Assembly (NCBI GenBank): GCA_003439945.1
Contig: QVRM01006583.1
Span: 56,001 to 120,000, forward strand
Direction of reading: 5' to 3'
DNA from: Dermanyssus gallinae
Taxonomy: Eukaryota > Arthropoda > Arachnida > Mesostigmata > Dermanyssidae
Length of the DNA: 64,000 nucleotides
The position numbers were made by a program, and so were the translations under genes. Of this stretch, positions 13,105 to 25,543 are shown one piece after another. How positions within the stretch are numbered: position 1 is the first letter of the stretch; each line of letters begins with the position of its first letter. The notes under the pieces were generated by a model. It was not told the DNA's origin. It saw nothing but the letters and a program-made list of their open reading frames with translations, and did no database searches.

Positions 13105-14283
13105 TGGGCTGAGGCTTGCCTTTTCTGCACCATGACTCTCTACTTACCTCCTATAAGTGACTTTTGGAAGAGCCGACTGCGACAAGGCGATAGGCGGTCG
13201 CATACAAGCCGGCAGTCATTCATTCTTCAATCATTTGTGCCATTCAGGCATGCTGCAGTGGCGCGAATGCCACTATGCCGTGAAAGTGGTAGATTGAGAT
13301 TCGACGGACACAGATTCGGCGGCCTTGCGCTCCACCGCAGTGTTGATCATGTTACCGCGTTCTTTAGAGTCAGCTGTCTTGTTCGGGCTGCAAGCGACCC
13401 TTTCATTATGTTGTTCTTTCTTCTGGTTTCGAATAACATGGAGTAGCTCCAGCTTGTACTAGCGCTGCGGCTGTGCTTCCTGTATCATGCACGTGTATGA
13501 TGGCCAATATGATGACCACCGTGCTATCACTTGCGCTTCTCAGTTGGATACGATATTCATATGTTTTCGCGGCCCGCTTGGCCCGCACCGGAGTGTCAAA
13601 CAGTACCAAGTCGACTCTGCGACCGTCATAAACAGTCGCCATCGACCCCGGATCTGGCCGATTTTATTTTAGCGTCACCTTGGAGGTCATTTTGACTGTC
13701 TTAGATACCCTTGGAGTCATGGTTCTAGCGAGGAGTTACGAGCCAGCGAGGTTGCGCAATATTCACAACTCGCGACACACAATACATACACACAGACAAC
13801 CTGATTGGCAGGAAAATACCTACTATCATTTTGGCGCCACAGCGAGGCTGTCATTCATGCATTCACAAAGTACAAGGCAATTGGTTGTAGGAGAAAGAAC
13901 TACCTGACTCTGACCTACTCGTGAATGAAACGGAAAGACCCTAGCAACGTCCGCGGTGATCTAAGAACTACAAAAGTCGTCTTGTTTGAGTTCACTACTG
14001 GTCGACATGCGTTAATGAGGATCGTGGTGTCATCCGCAAAAGCTTATAGCCGTAACAAAGTTTTATAAGCCGAATCCTTAAAATAATATTCATCCTTAAT
14101 AAAACTCAGTAAAATCATAAACATTAAGAAACCGAGCGCGGAATCTTGGGTGTCACAATGTCCAACCATGCTCACGATTACTCGTGATGGCCCTTCTATT
14201 ATGACCTGTCGCCGGCCGACAAGATACGATTGGAATTAGTCCCGAACAACTCAAACATCCCGATTTGATTATTCTTCACCAAA
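13105..14283. other. Intergenic DNA, nothing recognised
   Basis: Frames of up to about 104 codons (13132-13446) exist on the plus strand and 78 codons (13406-13642) on the minus. None has a domain or splice support that I recognise. Confidence 0.5.
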
Positions 14284-14580
14284 TCAACCGCTTCTTGTCA
14301 CAGGTGGACTAGCGCCAATCTCGCTAAACGGCGTCTGCAAAAACCGGACACTGTGAGCAGGTGACAGAAAGTTGATCGAATCTCGATGTTGCTCTAGGCG
14401 TGACAGCATGAGTTTCTCAAACGTCTGGGAGAAATAGCCAACCAGAGATATGGGTCGACAGAATGTTACAAGGTTCTGTTTTTTTTCATTCGCATTCCAC
14501 ATAAAGCGCCGAAGACCCGTCGAGAGAGAAAAATAACGCTTCTCCCGATAGCGACCTGGGTCCGAAACCATTCCTGTCAT
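14284..14580 (-). pseudogene. Decayed non-LTR reverse transcriptase fragment
   Basis: The minus frame has CRPISLVGYFSQTFEKLMLS, then RLEQH and FLSPAHSVRF. This is the 'YRPISL..y.skt.EKlvl.RL...L...Q.GFR' block of Jockey/I-type reverse transcriptase. It is a sister of 4675-4935 and ends in both directions without the catalytic motifs. Confidence 0.6.
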
Positions 14581-15356
14581 TGGATCATTTTAAACGCCTT
14601 AAATGCTAAATTCGTGTCAGTAACCCTCGTTAAGACGTTTCCCAAGTGGGTTAAAAAAAGTCGCTACGAACTTTATTATGACTTCAATGAAGACATCCCC
14701 TAACAAATTCAACAGCGCGTCCGTAACGTGATTATGATTAGAATAGAGTGCTATAAAAAAAAAACCTAAAAAACGGAGTGCTGTTTAAGGTATAATTTGA
14801 TTACTCAAACCTTGCCGTTAGCGCTACTAATGGTAACAATTTGTATTACCTAATAATATAATACTTAATAATAGTTACTACGGGAAGAACGTACATATAT
14901 TTCTCATACACCTCCACCTAGTCTATTAACTTTGATGTTGGGAATATAGAATGGGAGATCGGGATGAAAAATTCCGATGTAGCAAAGTGAAAGCCATCGA
15001 CGTCCACGATACTGTCTGATAGTTAGATGTGTACGTCAGCTATCCATGTTTTATTTATTTCCATAACCCATGCGATGCATGTCGCTGTACATTTTATGGC
15101 CTTATTTGCATTTAATATTAACATCATAAGAAATTTGCAGCTGTTGAGAAGTCGTCGCAGAGCTCTCTGAGAATATCTGCCTGGCCTTAATTTTGTTGAG
15201 TTTTTCAAGTTGTGTTTGGGCCACTTGCGGCCATGTCATCTCTATTCCATAAAATCGATTAGTGCCACTTTCAAATTTAAAATTGACAATGCGGTTTATA
15301 GGTATAGCTTCTAAAAGCAGATAATCATTGTCATTGCCATCCTGTCTGTTTTAGCC
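14581..15356. other. Intergenic DNA, nothing recognised
   Basis: AT-rich, no supported feature. Confidence 0.5.
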
Positions 15357-16740
15357 GTGTTGAGCAATACGTCATATGCAGCAGAATTGTGCAGAACCTG
15401 TTGCTGGACGGTGATACTAATATGGCCGAAGTTGCTCACGTATTCAACAGACCCCGTACGTCGGAGAGAACGATCGGATTTGGCACGACGTTTTCCGGAG
15501 AAGAAAAGATCAAACTGGATTACCTCTTCGTTGTTTGTGGAAAGAGATCAGGCATAAGGGCAGTGTAGAGCAGTAAATGTCGCTTTAAGGTCGACAAACA
15601 CCGCGCGTATCACTTCTCGGAACTTCAGAAAGAAATATATCCGTTTGAATAGCAGACTTGAAAGTATCTTACCTAAGCGGCTTGAACTTGCGACACGAGG
15701 ACGATTCAACGGGCTTACCCGTTTCCTTTGAAATTACTTTTAGAGTGCAGCTTAACCAAACCTCAGGAATTTGATCTCCCTGGAGGCATTTATTAGATGT
15801 GTTTACCCAGAGGGGGGACAATATATACGATGCTTTTGTATTTTCGTTTCGTAAATTATTGGGACCCCATTCTTTGTCATCCGTAAGGCCTGTGATGATG
15901 GTGCTTAGTTCTTCTACTGTAAAAAGTTATTCCATCATTGGTGCTAGCTTTCATTCTCATATGCAGTATAAGGTCTCCGTCCCTTAAGTTTTATAGAGCC
16001 AGCAGTTGTGTGAGAATCCGTCGCACATCAAAACTCTCGGGCAGCCGTCTCGGTGGGAGGTTGTCGATTCCAGTAAATTCCAGAAGCTCTTCGAATAACC
16101 AGTCATTATATATATGCTTCCGGACTGGACATCGCAAACATTTCAATAGTGGGTGATCCGACTCGGCCTATGTCGCTGTATGCCCCCCTGCAGCTTGCAA
16201 AGAAGGCCCGGCCCGTAAGGGCGGAGCTAGGCACATACGTATATAACCCATAACCCTTGAGAGCTTCAGTAAGCGCTTTTGTGCGCTAGAGCCCTTGTTT
16301 AGACGACAATTTAAGCCCCCGGCTAGAATAACGGGCAAGTTGTTCAAAGCTACAGGGCCTGACTGTGCGATCAAGTATCTCGAATTCTGTTGAATCTCCG
16401 AGTAGCGAGTTGCCGCTTTTACAGATTCCTATCCTAATTACTGTATCGAGCGCAAATACGGCAATATCGTCGTCCGAACAAAGAACGGTGGCCTAATTGG
16501 GGTTCAAGAAGGACCGAGACGCATTCCGTGGGTCGGTCATTGGTCGTGCAATCTCAAGGCAGTAATTGGACTTAACAGCTTTGAAGTCAAGGGACCCCCG
16601 TGAGAAAGGTTTACAAAGTATGATGACATTAAACCTGGCGAAGTCGGCAGGAGGAATCAGTTCTATCACTGAGGGAATGCCCTCGAATGCCAGAGGCATT
16701 TAGAGAAAGAGGATTTAAACTCTACATCTTTTATCGAAGC
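15357..16740 (-). pseudogene. Decayed non-LTR retrotransposon, endonuclease then reverse transcriptase
   Basis: The order on the minus strand is right for one element. 16493-16699 gives ADFARFNVIILCKPF (start of the endonuclease), 16168-16374 gives NLPVILAGGLNCRLNKG (the 'p.ii.GDfN' motif with its Asp changed to Gly), and about 15660-15790 gives IPEVWLSCTLKVISKETGK (pre-palm 'iP..Wk...v.pi.K'). Multiple stops and frameshifts. The clade cannot be decided. Confidence 0.55.
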
Positions 16741-17880
16741 GAGATTGATGTCGTTTGAAGAGGCGCCGATTGCCGCACCCAACGGCTAACAGCACATGCA
16801 CCTTCTCATCGCCTGTGTTCCATTTCGAAATCGAAAGGAGGCTTCTTCCCGCACTTACTCGCGCGCTCTCTTGGCGCTGCCCTCAAAAAGTTTTTTTTTT
16901 TTTATTAGTACGATATGGGCAGGGTTTGTGTCAAGCGCCGCTTTGGGTGTATAAATGAAGTGTTTAGAGGCAGCTTCTTCCTCATAAGACACTATTCAAT
17001 CACGCCAAGTAGTGTTTTACAGGTGGTCATTGTTGTTGGCCTCTTAAAAAGCCACGCTGTTCAGGAGATAAGGGAGAAAAACTCGGGAAAGACAATACTC
17101 TTAGACAAATGATCAAGAGCTAAAGTTTGTTAACGGCCCAACTATGATAGCAAGCACACATTGATACCGTCTGCGAGAAAGTTCTTTATGATGTTGAAGA
17201 CACAATTCAGAAAGCACTGGAGCAGCAAGGTCTTAAAAGGCTCCCAGAAGCATTTCGTGGTTGCAGCATTTGCTCTTTAACCGGAAAACAATGGACTACA
17301 AGGCCTCTCTAGCCTTGTTAGACAGGATCAAACCTGCATATCTCTGCGCGAGATCCTTGTTGGTACTTGTTCACAGTAACATTTTTCCCACCGTCAACGT
17401 GCCCAGAGGGACCTACGTTGAGATGTTCACTGCACGTACGAGTGGTGTCACGTGCGGTCCGACGCGTTCTTACGCTGCTGCGTGCAGGCGCTTACCTGGT
17501 ATATGATTACTCGCCCCATGATTTATATATATATATATACGAGGGCGGATCGGCACGTTCGGATACCTTCAATTTTAAACACTTAAGCAAAACCAAGGTT
17601 TTCTGGTTTGTTTTGCTTCATAGCGCCATTCACAAGCCACACACAGGCCAAATGTCGATTTCGCGATGGATGTGAAGACAACGAATATGACCCTTGTTGG
17701 GGAAGTCTTTTGACGTCGTGAAGCAGGATAAAACGTTGAAAAACTTCGTGATATCGTACCGTAAAACTAATTTAATTCGAAACGTTCTTTCTTTTCTAGG
17801 CGTTCACTGCTTAAGATACCCACGATATAAAAACGCTTATTCACCATGGGTCCCAACTGACAAAGTCGGTCGTGGAGAAG

Positions 17881-17911
<31 letters not shown>

Positions 17912-18328
17912 AGGGGAGAGGGCCCCCGGGACAGGATAGACACAGCACTTGACGCCAACTACTGAGTCACAGACCTGAAGCGAGAAGAACTACATCCCCA
18001 CGTTTATAACACCAGCGACAGCGGCACACGCCGCATAATTCTCGCGGATCTCGAGACTGAGCTACAGCCGATAACCTCTCAGGGAGAAATGATTGCGGTC
18101 GCGAGTCGCAAGTGCCCGGCCGAGTTCTTTCGGTACATGTCGCGCTCGACACAGAAAATAGTCGAGCCCAGACAGGTGCGGATGATATTAATCATGATGG
18201 GGCTGGATTCCAGCCAGACTGCCTTAGCCTCATATTCCTCAGGTCCCAGGCCTTCTCTCTCAGAACGAGATGCCCCGTCGAGAAGCCCCGTCGAGGAGCA
18301 GGGGTAAACAGCGGGGCCCTAGAGGGCG
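16741..18328. other. Intergenic DNA with a (TA)n array
   Basis: No gene recognised. Contains a T-run near 16891 and TA arrays near 17523-17540 and 17881-17912. Confidence 0.5.
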
Positions 18329-18462
18329 CTCAACACACCCACTCAAGATGTGGGTGTGTTGAGAACAATGCCAAGATGGTTAAACTTGGCATTGTTCTCG
18401 CCTTTCTAGATGGTCCACACGGGGGTGTGGTGGGGGGGGGGGGGGCGAGGGCATCTAGAAGA
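18329..18462. repeat. Three consecutive stem-loops
   Basis: (1) 18329-18342 pairs perfectly with 18350-18363 (14 bp, CTCAACACACCCAC). (2) 18361-18375 pairs perfectly with 18385-18399 (15 bp, GAGAACAATGCCAAG). (3) TTCTAGATG after about 18404 pairs with CATCTAGAA before 18462, enclosing CCACAC/GTGTGG and a G-run. Stems 1 and 2 share three bases. Confidence 0.85.
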
Positions 18463-20577
18463 GCCTGTGGGAGCTATCACATCGGTCGGCGCGGGGACGC
18501 CTCTCCCGTGATTTTGAAGTAAATTCAGGGCAATATCAAGTTTTGGTGGCAGTGAGGAACAAGTTGTGAGTCTCACGCTAGTCATGCTCTTGACGTATAT
18601 GCACCATGCGTTCCCGAAACATTGGAGGTTTGATAGCCTCGCATTGTGAGTTGAATTTCTTAGACAAGCATTCGTTATTTATAGGAGTGAAATCGATCCA
18701 ATTTAGTATCCTTATGAAGTTCCCTGCAGTCGACACAAAATCAATATTTGCCTGACTTCTTTCTGACGAGAGCAATTGGGACACTCTGGACTCTCGGACG
18801 GCCGGATAAAGCGTCATGCATTTCTTCGGATTGGAATGCTGAATGGAGCGTATTTCGTTTTCACTCCGATGCGGCAGATCGGGGCGGCGACAACACCATG
18901 GTCTGCGTCGCCATTAGTGACTTCTGTCTGTTGTGTCTACGTATTTTGGACGGTGTTCGTATGCTATTTTGTATGCTGTGCCCCTATTCGGCTTTTATCA
19001 AGTTCGATGGTAGTGCTAAGAGCTACGTCGACTGGTGGTAGTTATTCCACGTCGATTGATAGTGGACTGCGTTGAATGGTAGTTAGACTGTATCGGTTAG
19101 AACCAGGGCTGCGTCGTTAGGAGCTGAGTGGGCACTGGGCTGCGTTAATCCGTATATGGGTTGAGACAATTGGTAGCTGGGCTGCGTCGATTCGTGATTG
19201 AGCTGCGATGGTTGGGGAATGCGTTGTGTTGCCATCAAATCCTCGCTTGGTCCTGCCGGTCTATGAAGTCGGTGCTGAGGTATTCCAGGTATTTCACCGA
19301 GTGTTCTATAGTAACCGGGCGATAAAGCTTAGCTATATGCTTAACAGGGCACGCGTCAGGATGACACAGAACAGCCTAGATCGTAAGCTGCATAGTGGAA
19401 CAGAAATACATGCAGCATACGCCACGCAACAGCATTCCAGTCAAACAGGACCGTCGGGCCTCCTAGTGATTTCTTGTTTGGTGCATCGAAGAGCACGTAT
19501 GAGTGGATTTAAAACCCTTCACAAGCAACTCCTATCGAACTCTCCTCGTTGTGTGCGAGCCCCGGAACTGCATCTTAAGTAAGCGCTCCAGAAAGCCGGA
19601 GAAGAGACCTGCTACGCTATCCAGGTTCCAGGTTTAAGTGGATTTGACCATTCTTTTTTTCTCTTTTAATGCTTTAACTTTTCCGGAGTTGTTCTGAAAT
19701 GTTGCATTTGAAATGTTTTTTTGAGTCAGCAAATTCTTGACAACAAGGATGACCAAGCCCAGTACGCAAGTGCTCTGCCAAAGCGTGTCATCTTTTTTTT
19801 GTCTAGTGTGTTATCTATACACTTCTGACATGTTTGAACAAAGAAGGCAAAATTCCACACCCGGAATCACACACAGCAGAAGTCAACTAAGTTTTACGCC
19901 TAATTAGCAGCTACCCAGACCACACCACCACTATTACGACTAAGAGAGTTGGATCAGAACGAACTTAGCTGATTTGAGAGATAAGTATAGGGCCACTTGA
20001 CTCACGGCGCGTTCGCTTCACGCGTGTTGTGTATGAAGTGTGGCCTGCCTTCTCGTTACAGGATTAAAGCAGTTACTGTTTGGTAATAGATAAAAAGTAA
20101 TTAGGGGTTTAAATAACATAGTTATATATATAAAATGTATAAATATTCTATATAAAGGTTTAAATTGCATCACAATCTCTTATAACACTTTATCTCTAAC
20201 AGCATCTTGTCCGCCACAAATACCTCTGCCGTTTGCAGAGCAATCTGTCCAATGAGTCTTTTGAATTGTGAGAGTAGAAAAGTCAAAGCGTTCGAGGTGC
20301 TACATTAAGTGAACCTAACAAGTTCCTCTGGGAGTTGTGGTCTAATACCATGTTTGTCTAGTATCTTATGCCTGTAAACCAGCACTTATGTGAAACAAGT
20401 CTGAGCAGTGTTACATGTAGAATAGTTGGTCTTTTGCCGGTGCTACCTATATAAGTGACGAAGACACGAGCCCAACAGTGCAATTAAATCTCATTAAGCC
20501 AGCACCTCGTTACCTCTTTTTTGTTGCCCTAGATTTAAATTAGGTTACATCAATTCCTGCCATTTACACCAAATAAG
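18463..20577. other. Intergenic DNA, possible degenerate minisatellite
   Basis: About 19010-19220 repeats a degenerate motif of the type GCTGCGTCGATTGGTAG roughly every 40 bp. Otherwise nothing recognised. A 124-codon frame at 19208-19582 has no visible domain. Confidence 0.4.
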
Positions 20578-21045
20578 TTGGGAGTGTTTTTAATAGCTAT
20601 TGAAGCTAATGAGCTTCATCATGTTGGGATCGTATATACGTGGGGACCTAGAAATATTTTTGAAATTTCACGCATAGTGGAGAGTGAGCTTAGAATTGCA
20701 TTTACTGGCGTAATCTTTGTTGACATTTCGAAACATTCGAGTCCATTGTTCTACAGAAAACATTGTGACAGTGGCAAGCACACGCATGTCGGTGTCACAT
20801 TATCCGTACCCGTGGCTCACGTGAACGCTGGGATTGACGAAAACTCAGACGTAACATATGCAACGCTGGATGCAAGGTCTCGCCATACGACCACCTCGTA
20901 CTCATCTAAAAATCGGTTCTACAAGTACCTCGTACATGTCACAGGGCGAAAAGATGGCGCTCGAGTCCTGGCTCGAGAGTCGCTGATAACATTTGACGAG
21001 GGTTGTTTTTTGTTTTCGGGACCCGTCACAGGTGATGTCATATGA
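20578..21045 (+). CDS. Open reading frame of unknown nature, 155 codons
   Basis: The longest non-repetitive frame outside the named genes and elements. GTG/TTG-type or ATG starts are not distinguished by context. The composition is mixed and soluble-looking, with no signal peptide, membrane segment or motif I recognise. No acceptor or donor brackets it convincingly. It may be chance or a worn gene fragment. Confidence 0.15.
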   Translation: MGVFLIAIEANELHHVGIVYTWGPRNIFEISRIVESELRIAFTGVIFVDISKHSSPLFYRKHCDSGKHTHVGVTLSVPVAHVNAGIDENSDVTYATLDARSRHTTTSYSSKNRFYKYLVHVTGRKDGARVLARESLITFDEGCFLFSGPVTGDVI

Positions 21046-21525
21046 GGGTACATTTTATGATTCTCTAGTCAAGTCGCAGAGCTCGCAGTAGTCAGCCGTT
21101 AGAGAGTCTCTACACACAAAAGTAAAGCGCCAACTGTCAGGGCTGTCGGGGTGATGGTCGCCATATCCTCCTCGAAATGAGAGGAATTGTGGCTATGGTC
21201 GACCGGGAAAAACGTGATACAAAACTGAGCGCCTTTATAAATATACTGCAGGAGGCTATTAAAATGTTTACTGTGCTCACCAGGAATAGCTTTTTAAAAG
21301 ATGATTTCCCCCTCACGGAAACGCGTCTGCACAACGGGTTGAAAGCACCGCATTTTACCGTCTTTGAAGTTACGCTGATGAAGCTAACAGGTTATTCTGT
21401 CGACCAGACACCGGAGGCTAGACAACGGGAAAGCGTTTTGGAGGTGTGCTTTATTGCGTGGAATGTATCAAAATTAGTGGAAAGTAGGTGGATGTAATCA
21501 ATGAACAAACCCATTGAGGAGGGCG

Positions 21526-21562
<37 letters not shown>

Positions 21563-22842
21563 CCATTTTACAAATGTAAATAACCCATGAACATAATAAA
21601 ATCTATATATCTAGAGATGCACTGGGTAGAGTGTGTAGCCAACCGTTTGCATGTTTTGCATAGATTATATTATGTATTAGATGACACAAAAACAAACAGC
21701 TGCATGATCTGACTATGCAAATACCTTACAACTGGTTCAAATCTAAAGAATCGATTTATTATATTAAGTCTGTACTATATTAGATTGTATTGTTCCTTCG
21801 CCACTGAACAATTTATTTATTTATATATACTTTACATGGATGAGGTAGACCTTTATTGCGTTGGGAGTACACGTAACTTAAACTTAAATACAGCAAAATT
21901 AGAAGCAACAGAGTTCCTCATTATGTCTATTACCCAAGGCAGCAGAGTAAAACAGTCGTTAACAGTCGAGAGTACATTGGTGTTCACGACGAGTATTAAT
22001 TACGCTAGAACTAACAATACACAAAGCTGAAACAGAATCATTTTTTAGATATTTCTGTACATTATAACTCGCGTGTTCAGAATATTAGCAACAAGCTGAA
22101 GAAAGAACATGTAAATTAATACCATTCATGCCCATCCAAATTAACAACGAAATATAATGTTGAATGGCAGTGTGGTTACATCTGGTCGTGTAATTTCTAA
22201 AACGCGTTGCGGTGCCGCGGCACAGCAATATATATTTTTAATCGATTTAAATGAAATGTGTCGCGAAGGTCGTGCCCGTTGAGTGAGGCCGAAGTCGAGG
22301 GCACAAAGGGGTCTAAAAAGTTTTTCCTTAAACTGAGCTCAGCATTAAATTTTCGAGAATGATTTTTACGGCACGCATCAATGATTAAGAAGTGTGTTCG
22401 AAAATTGGGTTATATCCTACGCAACTCAAGGCCCGTGCGAGGTAATTACCACACTTCGTTTCTTTATAAAGCGGCAGGATGTAATGGACCTGCTGCTAAC
22501 AATCGCTGTTATGCCAGTAAAACCAGTACTAACGTAGGTGACGAATAAATCATTCAATTCTAAAACTTGTGTGGGAAAATACATATTTCTTTAAATGCTT
22601 ACACGTTTTAGGCCAATCCCCGTTTACCTTACCTCACTTAGATGTAGTTTTATAGTTCCAATAAGAATGTTCTCAGAGAGAAGAGAGAGACGAGGAACGC
22701 GCGCGCGCCTTAATAGAAAACTAAGCAATGAGCAGTACAACGAAAATATACATATTTACGAAACAAAGATACGCTTTTGTCTGTACTATTGCCATCCAAG
22801 CACATTTGTATTATATCCTGGCTACCATGTGCTATATATATA
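21046..22842. other. Intergenic DNA, nothing recognised
   Basis: Contains a (TA)n array at 21531-21559 and a 106-codon frame at 21177-21497 without recognisable features. Confidence 0.5.
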
Positions 22843-23028
22843 CATATAAGACATATAAGTATATAGATAGATACCTGAGATATATAGTATATTATTAGTA
22901 TTATAGGAGGAGATAAGAGATAGAGAGAGAAATGATAGGAGAGAGATATAGATAGATAGAGGGATATAATATTGAGAGAGAGATATACGATATATATATA
23001 TATAGATATATATAGATATATATATATA

Positions 23029-23105
<77 letters not shown>

Positions 23106-23130
23106 TATATATATATATATATAAATCTAT

Positions 23131-23164
<34 letters not shown>

Positions 23165-23188
23165 TAATATATATATATATATATATAA
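22843..23188. repeat. Compound (TA)n / (GATA)n / (GA)n array
   Basis: About 345 bp of mixed TA, TAGA and GAGA repeats, ending 20 bp before the CpG-rich importin promoter region. Confidence 0.9.
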
Positions 23189-23189
23189 T

Positions 23190-23969
23190 GTTGCCTGTGA
23201 AAGGCGCTGATAATGGTTCGCTTCTCAATGCTTCGTTTAGTGCTGGCCTGCGTTGTTGCGTGGGGTGGCTGCAATGCGCCGCCGTTTCAAAAAGTGGCGC
23301 GCTGCGCGGCCGGTCGGCCCGTTGGCCGCCCGCCCGCCCGTGCGTCGGGCCGGGCCGGGCCGGCCACCGCCAGTCGTGTCGGACCGCCCGGCGGCCATCC
23401 GAATTCTGGCGGCGCGACGGCCAACGGCCGACGAAGACGAGAATGACGGTTCGGTCGGGCAGGCAGGCAAGCACGCAGACAGGCGGGCGGGCTGTTTGGG
23501 TGTACGGAGGGACGTCCAGGCCAACACAGACCAATAGACAGTCAGTCAGACAGACAGACAGACAGCGGACGGACGACGAAGCCGCAGTAGCAGCCGTAGC
23601 AGCCAGGCAGCGGCAGTGGACAACGAACGAGCGGCGGCGTGTCGACCGCGCAGTTTCTTGTTGGTGATTGTAAGAACAATTCTTGTACAAGATCTTAGTG
23701 GCAACAGCAGCAACAGCAGGCACAGTCGAAGTAGTTGAAGTAGTCGAAGTCGAAGTAGTAGCAGCAGTAGTAGGTGCTGTTGTTGTCATAGGAGAAACAG
23801 TGTGGACGACGCGAATTGACGACGACGACGACGTCGTCGAATCTATCTCATCATCTCTAGAACATCAAAAACAACAATCAACCACCATCAACCACCAGCA
23901 CCACGCAGCAACAGGCAGCAATAGGCAGCAATATCGCCACCACCCGCAACACCATCATCACGCAACGAA
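23190..23969 (+). promoter_or_regulatory. CpG-rich 5' region and probable promoter/5' UTR of importin beta
   Basis: A GC-dense block with many CpGs runs from about 23220 to 23660 and follows abruptly on a long (TA)n array. It carries a GACA-repeat run at 23545-23570 followed by CGGACGGACGACG. CAG/CAA-rich sequence then leads to the ATG at 23970. No TATA box is visible at a useful position, so this looks like a TATA-less housekeeping promoter. The transcription start cannot be placed from sequence alone. Confidence 0.6.
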
Positions 23970-24009
23970 ATGGACCTTTTACAGATTCTCCAGAAGACGC
24001 TGTCTCCAG
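23970..24009 (+). CDS. KPNB1: Importin beta exon 1 (coding part)
   Basis: Encodes residues 1-13 ([13 protein letters not shown]) plus the first base of codon 14. The donor is GTAAGT at 24010. The start has G at -3 and G at +4. An in-frame stop lies 48 nt upstream. Confidence 0.93.
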
Positions 24010-25503
24010 GTAAGTTGTAGTCGTAGTAGAAGAAGTTGTAGTAGTAGTAGTAGTAGTAAATTATCCCTATCATCATGTAGTAGTAGTGTTAGGGGAGGAC
24101 TGGCGGGCTGTCTGGCAGTAACGATGATGTTTGCTAGTGTGTTTGCTGTTCGGTTCGCGTTGCCCATGCTTTTCATGGGTTCTGGGTGGATGTGGGCTCT
24201 GGGTGAATGATAGATCAATCAATCGATCGATCGATTGATTGATTGATAGATACATACGCGCGATGTCGTGCGTGGGATCATGCGGGGTGGGTGGGCCTGA
24301 TGAGATGGGGGTGCTTCTGCTGCTGCTGCTGCAGCATTCTGGCCTGCTCGTGTTCCGGGGGGTGGACTTCTGGGATGTATCATCACCCTCCACCTGTCTA
24401 TCTAGGCTTGTACGCCTTTCGCACGGGGAAGCCGTTGAGCGTCGCCGTTGCCAATGCGACAGCGGTAGCGCGGCGTTGTCAGCGCCGTCATCGTGTTTAA
24501 TGTAATGTCGTCAGTGTCATCGTGTTTAATGTAATGTCGTCATCGAGTTCAATGTAATGTCGTCGTAGTCGTCGCCATCGTCGTCGTAAGTTCCCGCCAC
24601 AGGTGCACGAGCGTCCTTACATTACGCTCATTTGATCGTTTAGGCCAAGCCAGTTGGTTTTGGCTAGGCCAGGCCGGGGCACGACGATATGAGACGAACG
24701 TTGAATTTACGTCTGGCGGCATGATCATCATATCATATCATTCAGCACACCGTGATGTGTTTGTTGATTCATGAGTTAGCTTTTCCTGGTTGAGGGGTTA
24801 GTAGACACCCTTCTTCACCTGCATGACGGGGGGGGGAGGGGGTGGGGAGGTATGATGACTGTTTTTTAGTACCATTCCTGGTGTTGCTGCGTCTGCTGCT
24901 GCCGCCGCCAGAACGAGGATGCCGCTTTCTCCTTCTCTCTCTCTCCCTCTCTCACTTTGTTTTGTGCCATCGGGACAAGTGTGTCTCTCTCTTTGGGTAT
25001 GCAGGTCGTACACGGATTTTCTGGTTGCCGCCACTGGATAGAGGGGCATTAGTAATTGGAGTATGGGAGGGGAGGGGAAGGGAGGGGGATGGTATTTTAC
25101 AACGATCTCGAACGTGCATGTTGACGCAAATGTTGCTTCCTAAAAAAAAACACAAATCGCGTGTCCCAAGCTGTAACGGACACTACAGTCTACGACAAAC
25201 ACGTGTTTGTGTTAGCTTCTTCTTCATCTTCTTTATCATCATCTTTTTCCGCCGTTCCCGCCGTTTGTCTGTGCGGGTTGAAACGATCGTGTCCACGACT
25301 GATAGTTTAGTTTGATTGATTGCGATGATTCATTGTGGCATTCATTCATTCATTCATTCATTTCCATAGACGTTCAGTGACTGTGAATGAACGGTCGCGT
25401 CCGAAGTTACTGTTGTCTGACAAGGCAGGCGGGATTAGCCATCATTGAAACAGTTGGTCGTCCGACGGCAGGAGCAGTATTTAGTTATATATATCAAAAT
25501 ATA

Positions 25504-25543
<40 letters not shown>

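Noticed and set aside
23157..23789. 210-codon minus frame and 159-codon plus frame over the importin 5' region
   Set aside because: GC-rich DNA gives overlapping frames in most phases. The importin start lies immediately downstream and explains the region as promoter/5' UTR.
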